A stretch of 64,000 nucleotides of DNA from Paragemmobacter straminiformis (GTDB lineage: Bacteria; Pseudomonadota; Alphaproteobacteria; Rhodobacterales; Rhodobacteraceae), in NCBI RefSeq assembly GCF_014243445.1, contig NZ_JACLQD010000001.1, positions 806,001-870,000 of the forward strand. The letters run 5' to 3'. Each line of letters begins with the position of its first letter. The stretch's first letter is position 1. The notes under the pieces were generated by a model. The model saw nothing but the letters and a program-made list of their open reading frames with translations. It had not been told where the DNA came from and ran no database searches. Position numbers and translations under genes: made by a program. This document shows positions 1 to 6,751 of the stretch, one piece after another.

Positions 1-431
1 TCGGCCACCTCGGCCAAGGCGGCGGCCGTCCAGTCGAGCGCTTGCGGCCGCGCTGTTCCGAACACCTGCCAACCGGCGACATAAAGCAGTGTCGGCGCGC
101 CCCATTCGGCGCAAAGGTCGGTCACCTTCTTGTACATGTCGATGGCGGCCGCCCGTTCCGCCGCATCGGGCGAGGCCACGTTATAGCCCGCGCCGCCACC
201 GGGGGCGGGCAGCATGCTCGACACCGCAATCCCTTCGCCGTCGAGAACGCGGCGGATTTCCTTGCGCCGTTCCGCCCCCAGATAATCGGGAAAGGCATGG
301 GGCGCGGCCGCCCCGATCTCGATCCCGTCATAGCCGATGCGGGCAAGACGCTTGATGGCCTCTTCCAACGGATACGAGGGCACCCAGACCGGAAAACCGG
401 AATAGACCCATGTGTTGAATGCCAGTTTCAT
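1..431 (-). CDS. Sugar phosphate isomerase/epimerase, TIM-barrel (N-terminal part, cut by window edge)
   Basis: Reading leftward from an ATG at 431, an open frame starts MKLAFNTWVYSG and runs off the window after about 143 residues. It has the layout of the xylose-isomerase-like barrel family (AP_endonuc_2, IolE/hydroxypyruvate-isomerase-like): a first strand with KLAFNTW, then RIGYDGIEIGA closing the second strand, then GIAVSSMLPAPGGG at the third strand, and a YKKVTDLCAEWGAPTLLYVAG segment. Such enzymes isomerise or epimerise sugars, sugar phosphates or inositol-derived ketones. The gene is divergent from the HTH-binding-protein regulator to its right, and the three dyads in the spacer lie just upstream of its start, so it is probably the first gene of a unit controlled by that regulator. 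The exact substrate cannot be told. Confidence 0.8.
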   Translation of the reverse strand, partial: MKLAFNTWVYSGFPVWVPSYPLEEAIKRLARIGYDGIEIGAAAPHAFPDYLGAERRKEIRRVLDGEGIAVSSMLPAPGGGAGYNVASPDAAERAAAIDMYKKVTDLCAEWGAPTLLYVAGWQVFGTARPQALDWTAAALAEVA

Positions 432-537
432 CGCGCCCTCCCAAGCTGTGTTCCGCCTTTGCAGACCCACCGGCACGGGCAAGAGACCGCGCCTTTCCTC
501 TGCGGGCCCAATGGATTTGCAGGCCACGGACAGACCC

Positions 538-615
538 TATCCAAGCTGGACGGGTGTCGTAACCGGCTAAGATGTCCAAATTGGACAAGTCCGCGCGCCC
601 TGTCCAAAACGGACG
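538..615. promoter_or_regulatory. Three tandem TGTCCAA-type dyads (candidate operators)
   Basis: A perfect palindrome TGTCCAA-A-TTGGACA lies at 573-587. A second copy at 601-615 (TGTCCAAAACGGACG) matches it at 12 of 15 positions, and a third at 538-552 (TATCCAAGCTGGACG) at 11 of 15. Centres are 35 and 28 bp apart. They sit in the divergent spacer between the isomerase (start 431) and the regulator. That the regulator at 710-2488 binds them is inference. Confidence 0.6.
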
Positions 616-709
616 TCTGGACGCCCTGCCCCGCAATCGCTTAGATGGCGGACAGCACCCCGCCCGGGCAGGCCGGACCGGCTGCCGACCTTTGCAGGGG
701 CGCGCACGA

Positions 710-2488
710 TTGACTGAACCGGCCAGCAAGACCCCCCGCGACAGCGACCGCGAACGCCCCGAAGGGCCCTATGAACGCGGCGACGGGGCCGCGGCCGACC
801 AAAGGACCATCCGCGACGAACAGGTGCGCTTCGTCGATTTCGTCGCGCAAATCTATGACGGGGCCGAAACGCTGCTTGGGCCTGCGGGCAGCCAGCGCGA
901 GATGCGGATGATCCTGCATCTGATCGCCAGCCATTTCGACGGCCAGCTTGTGACAAGCTCGTCCCTCGCGGCGGCGTCGGGGCTGAGTTACGGCACAGCG
1001 CTGCGGACCATCGACGATCTGGACGCGCGCGGCCTTGTCGTGCGGCGGGAAAGAACCGCCTCGGGGCGGTCGCATTCGCTGCACCCTTCGGCGATGCTGC
1101 TGGCGCGCTGGCGTCAGTTTGCCTATCGCAGCGATGCGCTGATGCGCGGCACGCTTGGCAAGGAGACCCCCGCAAAGCCGCGCCGGACGGCCCCTTCGGC
1201 GGTGCTGCCCCCGCCTGCGGTTCTGGAAACCAAGCTCGGCCTTGGGCGCGGCCTGCGGGTTCTGGTCCACGCCGATCCGACATTCATGGCGATGCTCAAC
1301 CTCAAACGCCAGTTCGAGATGATCATGGGCACGCGCATCGAAAGCCGCGCCCATTCCATCGACAGGCTGCATGCCGAATTGATCGCCAACGCGCAAAGGC
1401 CCGTGTCGCAATACGATATCGTTGCCGTCGACCTTCCGTGGTTCGGCGAGATGGCCGATGCGGGGCGCCTGCTGCCGCTTGACGCGCTGGTCGCGGGATC
1501 GGGCTTCGACCAGACCGACATCTACCCCGACGCCTTGGCCAGTTCCTTCTGGCAGGGCCAGCAATACGGCGTGCCGATCATGGTTTCGGGCGAGATACTG
1601 GTCTATCGCAAAGACCTTTTGGCGGCGGCCGGGCTGGAACCGCCACGAACGGTCGAGCAGACGCTCGCGGTCGCGCGCAGCTTGCACGACCCCAAGGCGG
1701 GCATCGCCGGAATCAGCTGGAACGGCGGGCGCGGCACCCCGCTCGGCCACACGTTCATGATGGTCATGAGCGCCTTTGGCCAGCCGGTCATCGACCTGCG
1801 GCCCACCTCCGACGGCTATGACACAAAGACCCTAACGCCCGAAAACCTGCGGCCCATGTTCCAGTCCGAGGCGGCCTTGCAAACCGTCGAGTATCTGCTG
1901 GACCTTCTGGCGGTCTCGCCGCCGGGGATATTGCAGATGGCATGGTATGACCGTGCGCGCACCTATGCCAAGGGACGCGCCGCGATGGCCTATTCGCATT
2001 CGCTGCTGGCCCCGATCCACGAGACGGATGCAACCTCGCCCGCCTATCAGCGCACGGGCTATGCCCCGCATCCGACCGGCCCAAAAGGCAGGCCGATCGT
2101 GCCGATGGGCGGGTATTCCCTTGCGATCCCCGCCAATATCGCGGCCAATCGCATCGGAGAGGTCTGGCGCGCGCTGCAAACCCTGACCACGGCCTCGGCC
2201 ACGAAACTTTACCTTGCCAATGGCAGCCTTGCGAGTTCGCGCACCAGCGTCAGCCGCGACCCCGAGGTTGCCGCGCTGTCGCCGATGATCTCGGCCGTGG
2301 ACGAGATGGCACGGCAAGGCTACCTGCGGATCTGGCCGCGCCCTCCGGTTCCGGGCATTTCCGACCTGATCGTGATCGCGGGCGAGGAAATCCACGACAT
2401 CCTGAGCGGCACCAAGACGGCCCGCGACGCGCTTGATACGGCGCAGCGCCGCGCGCTTTCGCTGCCGCAGTTCAGCCATTCCCCCTAG
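710..2488 (+). CDS. Winged-HTH / family-1 solute-binding-protein fusion, probable one-component transcription regulator
   Basis: The protein has about 592 residues from the proposed TTG start. Residues about 60-130 form a winged helix-turn-helix: a helix with MRMILHLIASHF, then SLAAASGLSYGTALRTIDDL as the recognition part and a basic wing (VVRRERTASGRS). From about residue 183 to 560 it has a full family-1 ABC solute-binding domain: QYGVPIMVSGEILVYRKDLL is the typical hinge-region block, followed by GISWNGGRG and GRAAMAY. There is no signal peptide or membrane segment, so the binding domain should face the cytoplasm and act as a ligand sensor. SgrR of E. coli is a known HTH-SBP regulator but uses a family-5 domain. 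An upstream ATG at 572 extends the frame, but it lacks a Shine-Dalgarno and overlaps two operator-like dyads; TTG 710 has AGGGG 9 nt upstream. A paralog lies at 17198-18928. Confidence 0.75.
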   Translation: MTEPASKTPRDSDRERPEGPYERGDGAAADQRTIRDEQVRFVDFVAQIYDGAETLLGPAGSQREMRMILHLIASHFDGQLVTSSSLAAASGLSYGTALRTIDDLDARGLVVRRERTASGRSHSLHPSAMLLARWRQFAYRSDALMRGTLGKETPAKPRRTAPSAVLPPPAVLETKLGLGRGLRVLVHADPTFMAMLNLKRQFEMIMGTRIESRAHSIDRLHAELIANAQRPVSQYDIVAVDLPWFGEMADAGRLLPLDALVAGSGFDQTDIYPDALASSFWQGQQYGVPIMVSGEILVYRKDLLAAAGLEPPRTVEQTLAVARSLHDPKAGIAGISWNGGRGTPLGHTFMMVMSAFGQPVIDLRPTSDGYDTKTLTPENLRPMFQSEAALQTVEYLLDLLAVSPPGILQMAWYDRARTYAKGRAAMAYSHSLLAPIHETDATSPAYQRTGYAPHPTGPKGRPIVPMGGYSLAIPANIAANRIGEVWRALQTLTTASATKLYLANGSLASSRTSVSRDPEVAALSPMISAVDEMARQGYLRIWPRPPVPGISDLIVIAGEEIHDILSGTKTARDALDTAQRRALSLPQFSHSP

Positions 2489-2526
2489 CGCCGCACCGGC
2501 GCTTTCGCCCCGCGCCCCGCGCGACA

Positions 2527-2558
2527 GCGGCCCATCCTTCACGCGGCCCATCCTTCAC
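2527..2558. repeat. 16-bp direct repeat, two copies
   Basis: GCGGCCCATCCTTCAC occurs twice head to tail at 2527-2542 and 2543-2558. It overlaps the stop codon region of the ABC-F gene (2555). It looks like a local duplication; no function is evident. Confidence 0.8.
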
Positions 2559-4150
2559 GCGGCAGGGCGTGACGGCAGTTCGATCACGCGGTCGGGTGCG
2601 ACCGATCTGACAAAGGCGTCATCGTGGCTCACGATCAGGACTGCCCCGTCATAGGCGGCAAGCGCCGCCTCGAGCGCGGCAAGGCTGTCAAGATCGAGAT
2701 GGTTCGTCGGCTCGTCAAGGATCAGCAACATCGGCGGCGGGGTTGCCCCCAAGGCACAGGCAAGACCGGCGCGCAGCCGTTCTCCGCCACTCAGCCCGGC
2801 AGCGCGACGCCGGGCGTCAGCGGCGCGAAACCCGAACCGCGCCAAGGCGGCATGGGCCATGCGGGCATCGGCCGCAGGGTTCAGATGCCGGAAATTCCCG
2901 CTCAGGGTCCGCTCCGGTGCCAGCATCCCGACATGCTGGTCCAGCAGCGCAAAGGGCACCGAAACCTCGACCCTGCCGCGCATCGGCGCAAGCTGGCCGG
3001 TGATCAACCCGAGCAGCGTGGTCTTGCCGCTACCGTTTGGCCCGGCAATGGCGATGCGTTCGGGTCCGGTCACGGTCAGCGACAGGTCGCGAATGACCGG
3101 ATGATGCGGGTCGTATCCGCCGGTCAGCCGGTCGAGCCGCAACACGGTCTTGCCCTCGGGCAGGCCGGTCGGGGCGATATCCATGCGCAAGGGCTGCATG
3201 ATCTCGATCTTTTCGCGGGCCTCGGACAGCGCCGCATCCGCCGCGTCACGGCGGGCGTCGCGAAGGCGCGCCCCCGCGCTGTCAGATGCCTCGGCCCGCC
3301 CCTTGGCAAAATCGAACTGGATCTTCGATTGCCCGCCCTTTGCCCTTGCCCTGTGACCGGCGCCGTCTTTGCGGTTCTTGCGTTCCTGCGCGTCTTGCGC
3401 GCGGCGCGCGGCCGCGTCGCGCGTCTTTTCCGCATGGGCAAGGTCGCGCTGCGCCGCCTCGCGTTCGGTTTTCTTCCTCAGCCGGAAATCGCTTAAACTG
3501 CCACCGTATCTTGCCGCCCCGAGCGCCGACAACTCGACAATCGCGTCCATCTCGGCCAGCAGCGTCCGGTCATGGCTGGCGACGATCGCCCCCCGCGCCC
3601 ATCCACGCAGCAATTCGGCCACCGCCTCGCGTCCGGCCCGATCAAGATTGTTCGTCGGCTCGTCGAGAAGAAGGAAATCAGGCTCGGCCATGATGACCGA
3701 AGCAAGGGCGGCCCGCGTGCGCTGGCCACCCGAAAGCGCGGCCAAGGGGGTCAGCGGCGCGACCGACAGGCCGCAGCGCTGCAAGGCGGCCTCGATACGG
3801 GCGGGCGCTGTCCAATCGGTATCGGCAAGCAGGTCGGCATCGGCCTGCCCCGCCTCGGCCCGCGCAACCCGTTCAAGGGCTGCGCGCAGGCCGAAAAGGT
3901 CGGCCACGGTTGCTTCGGGGCGATCAACGGCATCCTGCCGCATCATCGCGACGCTGCCCTTGATGTGAACCTGTCCCGATGACGGGGCCAGATCACCCGC
4001 GATCAGACGCAGCAGCGTGCTTTTCCCCGCGCCGTTGCGCCCGACGATGCCGGTGCGTTCGCAGCCGAAGCCAAGGTCGAGGTCGGTAAAGACGGGGTCG
4101 CGGTCAGGCGTGGAATAGGACAGGCGGAACAGGGACACGGATGCAGGCAT
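2555..4150 (-). CDS. ABC-F family ATPase (Uup/EttA-type, two nucleotide-binding domains)
   Basis: This 531-residue soluble protein has two ABC ATPase domains and no membrane segment. Domain 1 has Walker A GRNGAGKST near residue 38, signature LSGGQ and Walker B FLLLDEPTNNLD. A charged linker (about residues 230-300, rich in R, K, A and E) follows. Domain 2 has GPNGSGKTT, signature LSGGE and LLILDEPTNHLD. This is the ABC-F layout; such proteins act on the ribosome in translation or antibiotic protection rather than in transport. The linker is compatible with the P-site tRNA interaction motif. It is the last minus-strand gene before the regulator and is separated from the catabolic operon by 239 bp with an AT-rich stretch, so it probably has its own promoter. 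Which ABC-F subfamily it belongs to cannot be settled by eye. Confidence 0.88.
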   Translation of the reverse strand: MPASVSLFRLSYSTPDRDPVFTDLDLGFGCERTGIVGRNGAGKSTLLRLIAGDLAPSSGQVHIKGSVAMMRQDAVDRPEATVADLFGLRAALERVARAEAGQADADLLADTDWTAPARIEAALQRCGLSVAPLTPLAALSGGQRTRAALASVIMAEPDFLLLDEPTNNLDRAGREAVAELLRGWARGAIVASHDRTLLAEMDAIVELSALGAARYGGSLSDFRLRKKTEREAAQRDLAHAEKTRDAAARRAQDAQERKNRKDGAGHRARAKGGQSKIQFDFAKGRAEASDSAGARLRDARRDAADAALSEAREKIEIMQPLRMDIAPTGLPEGKTVLRLDRLTGGYDPHHPVIRDLSLTVTGPERIAIAGPNGSGKTTLLGLITGQLAPMRGRVEVSVPFALLDQHVGMLAPERTLSGNFRHLNPAADARMAHAALARFGFRAADARRRAAGLSGGERLRAGLACALGATPPPMLLILDEPTNHLDLDSLAALEAALAAYDGAVLIVSHDDAFVRSVAPDRVIELPSRPAA

Positions 4151-4241
4151 GGGCCGGAACTTTTCGCTGTGGAACCAAAGGGGTGCAGGCAGCGGGGTTC
4201 AGGTCCATGGCGAATGTGTCTCCCATGATGCGGACATCAGG

Positions 4242-4270
4242 GATTTATTCTCATAATTGGAATTTTACAA
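4242..4270 (-). promoter_or_regulatory. Candidate promoter of the ABC-F gene
   Basis: On the minus strand TTGTAA (4270-4265) and TAAATC (4247-4242) are 17 nt apart in the only AT-rich stretch of the 239-bp spacer upstream of the ABC-F start at 4150. The -35 is fair and the -10 poor, so this is tentative. Confidence 0.3.
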
Positions 4271-4320
4271 GAGAGCCGCTGTCCTTCCGGCATGCGCGGA
4301 TCGGGCCGGAAGCGGCCAGG

Positions 4321-4380
4321 GTCGCGGCCAGAGTCGTGGCCAGCGTCGCGGGCAGGGTCGCGGGCAGAGTCGCGGCCAGT
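4321..4380. repeat. 12-bp tandem repeat, five units
   Basis: Five consecutive 12-mers read GTCGCGGCCAGA, GTCGTGGCCAGC, GTCGCGGGCAGG, GTCGCGGGCAGA and GTCGCGGCCAGT. The array ends 9 bp before the stop codon of the 4390-4722 gene, so it lies in the 3' end of the catabolic operon transcript. Confidence 0.9.
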
Positions 4381-4389
4381 CCCCTCGGG

Positions 4390-4722
4390 CTATTTGATCG
4401 CGATATAGGTGGCGGCGTCCAGCTGTGCGCAGCGGACAGCCGTATGCGCCGACAGGATGCGGGTGGCGATGTCGCGCGCATCCTCGCAGAGCGAACGCAG
4501 TTTCTCGGCCGTCCGGTCAGGCTTGGGAAGCAGGCTGATTTCGATATTCACGGCCGGTTGGTCCGCAAGCGACCGCACGCCGATGGCGACGAACTGGCAG
4601 GCCGCCTCGGGGATATCGAGCCTTGCGCAAAGAAGCGCGCGCGTCTGGGCAAGAAGCCCGTCAAGCGCCGCGTCCTTCTCGCGCATCAGGGCCGCGTCAA
4701 TGAAGAACTTCACATTTGCCAT
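4390..4722 (-). CDS. Small conserved protein, possibly tautomerase-superfamily-like
   Basis: This 110-residue protein begins MANVKFFIDAALMREKD and has alternating beta and alpha segments (LLAQTRALLCARLDIPEAAC, then VNIEISLLPKPDRT, then a helix). Size and pattern resemble 4-oxalocrotonate or carboxymethyl-hydroxymuconate isomerases, which act after ring cleavage. However, those enzymes use an N-terminal proline and here the residue after Met is Ala, so catalysis by the usual mechanism is not supported. It begins 7 bp after the stop of the ketopantoate-reductase-like gene and is the last gene of the operon. The family call is tentative; it is safest read as a hypothetical protein of the pathway. 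Confidence 0.6.
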   Translation of the reverse strand: MANVKFFIDAALMREKDAALDGLLAQTRALLCARLDIPEAACQFVAIGVRSLADQPAVNIEISLLPKPDRTAEKLRSLCEDARDIATRILSAHTAVRCAQLDAATYIAIK

Positions 4723-4729
4723 GATACCC

Positions 4730-5782
4730 TTACCCCCGCACCAATGCCTCGCCCAGCAGTCGCGCGTGGTCGGGATGCGGCTTCAACCTGCCCGCCTCGA
4801 TCTCGAGCGCGATTTCGACGACGCGGCGGTTGACCGGCGCGTCCTGACCATGCGCGCGCAGGATATCGACGACCCATCCGTTGACCTCTTGCACCTCGGC
4901 GCGGCGGCCTTTGCGCCAGTCTTGCAGCGATGTCGTCAACGTATCCTCGCGCGAGAAGGTGCGCAGCACCTCGGCAAAGATTTCATCGACGTAGCGTTCG
5001 GGGTGGTTGCTCATCACCGGCGGCATCCCGATGATCGGCATGACCGTCGCCCCGTCGGCCAAGGCGGCGCGCATCGCCTCGTATCCCGCCTCGCGCATCA
5101 CCTCGAGCATGCCGGGCGCACGGGCGGCATCGTTCAGGGCGGTGTCGATGATCGCCGAAGGGATCAGTTCGGCGGCGTTCACCACCAGCTTCATCCATTT
5201 GGCCGAGCGGATATCCTCGACCACCTCGACCCGCCCCGAATGGCGCAGGATGTCGGCCACGCCCTCGACCCGGTGCTGCTGCGCGGGGTCAAGCGCGCCC
5301 AGCGCGAACCAGCTTTCGTCATGGTCGTTCTGGCGGTTCGTGACGCCCGGCACCCACATGTTCGATGCGATCTCGATCACCGCGCCGATGGTGCGGTGGC
5401 GACCGACGACCGAGGCGATATCCTCGTGCGTCATGCCGTTTTGCAGGCCGATCAGAAAACCGTCCTCGGCCAGAACCGACTTGGCAAGGTGGCTTGCCCA
5501 GACCGTGTCATAGGCCTTGACCACCAGAAAGATCAGATCGAAGGGCTGCTTGATCTCGGCCACCTGACAAAGATGCAGGGCGGGCACCTGCACGTTGAAG
5601 CTGCGCGTCGGCATGTTGACCGTGATGCCCTTCTCGCGGATCGCTTCGATATGGGCGGGCCATTGGTCGATGAAGGTCACATCGAGGCCCGCTGCGGCGA
5701 AATCGGCGGCGATAGAGGCCCCCTGCGCGCCGGTGCCCAGAAAGGCGATGCGGGGAGAGGTGGTCGTATCGGCTGCGGACAT
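4730..5782 (-). CDS. Ketopantoate reductase (ApbA/PanE) family oxidoreductase
   Basis: The protein has 350 residues. An N-terminal Rossmann fold starts PRIAFLGTGAQGASIAADFAAAG (GxGxxG at about residues 16-21), followed by FDLIFLVVKAYDT and IGLQNGM, both typical of ketopantoate reductases. A helical C-terminal domain contains SAKWMKLVVNAA with the conserved lysine, and EVQEVNGWVVD. True PanE makes pantoate for CoA. This copy is somewhat longer and sits 10 bp downstream of the intradiol dioxygenase in a catabolic operon, so I infer reduction of some other 2-keto or 2-oxolactone intermediate. NADP use is expected from the family but not proven here. Confidence 0.85.
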   Translation of the reverse strand: MSAADTTTSPRIAFLGTGAQGASIAADFAAAGLDVTFIDQWPAHIEAIREKGITVNMPTRSFNVQVPALHLCQVAEIKQPFDLIFLVVKAYDTVWASHLAKSVLAEDGFLIGLQNGMTHEDIASVVGRHRTIGAVIEIASNMWVPGVTNRQNDHDESWFALGALDPAQQHRVEGVADILRHSGRVEVVEDIRSAKWMKLVVNAAELIPSAIIDTALNDAARAPGMLEVMREAGYEAMRAALADGATVMPIIGMPPVMSNHPERYVDEIFAEVLRTFSREDTLTTSLQDWRKGRRAEVQEVNGWVVDILRAHGQDAPVNRRVVEIALEIEAGRLKPHPDHARLLGEALVRG

Positions 5783-5792
5783 GGCGGGATTC

Positions 5793-6662
5793 CTATGCTT
5801 TGGTCGCTGCGCTGCGGTTCAACACGAAGTCGAATTCGGACCGCCATTTCGTTTCGCCGCCGGTCACCCTGTGGAAAGGGGCGATCAGGCTTTCCTTGAC
5901 GCCGAACACCGCGTCGGACGTCAGGTAGTCGTCGCCCGCCACGAAGGTGTGGGTCACCACGGTGTCGAACCCGTCGCGGCTGACGATGAAATGCATATGC
6001 GCGGGCCGCCACGGGTGCCGCCCCAGCCGGTCCAGCAATTGCCCCACGGGGCCGTCATCGGGGATGGGGTATGAGACCGGCTTGATGCCCCGGAAGCTGT
6101 AGCGCCCGTCCGCCCCCGTCACAAAGACGCCACGGTTGTTGTGGGCGGGCTGCACATCGGGTTGCTGCACATCGTAGAACCCGTCCTCGTTGTCGGACCA
6201 CACATCGATGCGCGCGCCAGACAGAGGAGCGCCGTCGATATCGGTCACGCGCCCTTCGAACAGGCAGGTTTCGGCTCCGCCCGCCTTGGTGATCGTGGCG
6301 CCCATCGGGTATTCGGGCACGCCGTCGACATGAAAGGGGCCAAGCACCGTGTTTTCCGTCGCACCCGTGGGGCGGCGGTTGTTGATCGCATCGACCAGCA
6401 TCGACACGCCCAGCACATCGGAAAGCAGGATGAACTCTTGCCGGTTGCCGTCGCACATCTGCCCCGTGCGGGTCAGAAAGCCGATGGCCGCCTCCCATTC
6501 GGGCTGGGTCAGGGAAACGTCTTTCACAAAGGCATGCAGATGCGCGACAAGGCGCGACATCACATGGGCAAGACGCGGGTCGGTATCGGCCCCGATCCGG
6601 CCATTCACCGCCGCGACCGATCCGGCTTCGGTGAAATATTCGAGGGTCGTTGCGCGGGTCAT
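5793..6662 (-). CDS. Intradiol ring-cleavage dioxygenase (catechol / hydroxyquinol 1,2-dioxygenase type)
   Basis: The protein has 289 residues. The N-terminal helical dimerisation part (about 1-95) is followed by the beta-sandwich catalytic domain. Candidate ferric iron ligands are visible: Tyr in GFYDVQQPD, Tyr in PVSYPIPDDGP, and two His in RHPWRPAHMHFIV. The block TENTVLGPFHVDG is diagnostic of catechol/hydroxyquinol dioxygenases. The enzyme opens an ortho-dihydroxylated aromatic ring between the hydroxyls, giving a muconate or maleylacetate-type product. Its place inside a sugar-type import operon is unusual and suggests that a ring formed from an imported compound is cleaved. No maleylacetate reductase or muconate cycloisomerase is in the window. 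Confidence 0.9.
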   Translation of the reverse strand: MTRATTLEYFTEAGSVAAVNGRIGADTDPRLAHVMSRLVAHLHAFVKDVSLTQPEWEAAIGFLTRTGQMCDGNRQEFILLSDVLGVSMLVDAINNRRPTGATENTVLGPFHVDGVPEYPMGATITKAGGAETCLFEGRVTDIDGAPLSGARIDVWSDNEDGFYDVQQPDVQPAHNNRGVFVTGADGRYSFRGIKPVSYPIPDDGPVGQLLDRLGRHPWRPAHMHFIVSRDGFDTVVTHTFVAGDDYLTSDAVFGVKESLIAPFHRVTGGETKWRSEFDFVLNRSAATKA

Positions 6663-6751
6663 TTCGGTTCTTTCTTATGGCGCCGGGTTGTGCGGGGCTG
6701 ACGCCGGCCACGGAAGGGGCCGACGCTTTGCCCTTGGGCGTGCAGAGGGTG

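Noticed and set aside
572-709. N-terminal extension of the first HTH-binding-protein regulator from ATG 572
   Set aside because: It has no Shine-Dalgarno, overlaps two operator-like dyads and encodes low-complexity Arg/Gly sequence; TTG 710 has a proper ribosome-binding site.
4241-4270. A second copy of the 16182-16204 palindrome near the ABC-F promoter
   Set aside because: Only the half ATTTATTC is shared; the other arm does not match and no dyad of comparable quality forms.
4321-4380. CRISPR-like array
   Set aside because: Units of 12 bp with no spacers and no cas genes nearby make this a minisatellite, not a CRISPR array. The same holds for the 13-bp and 24-bp repeats.
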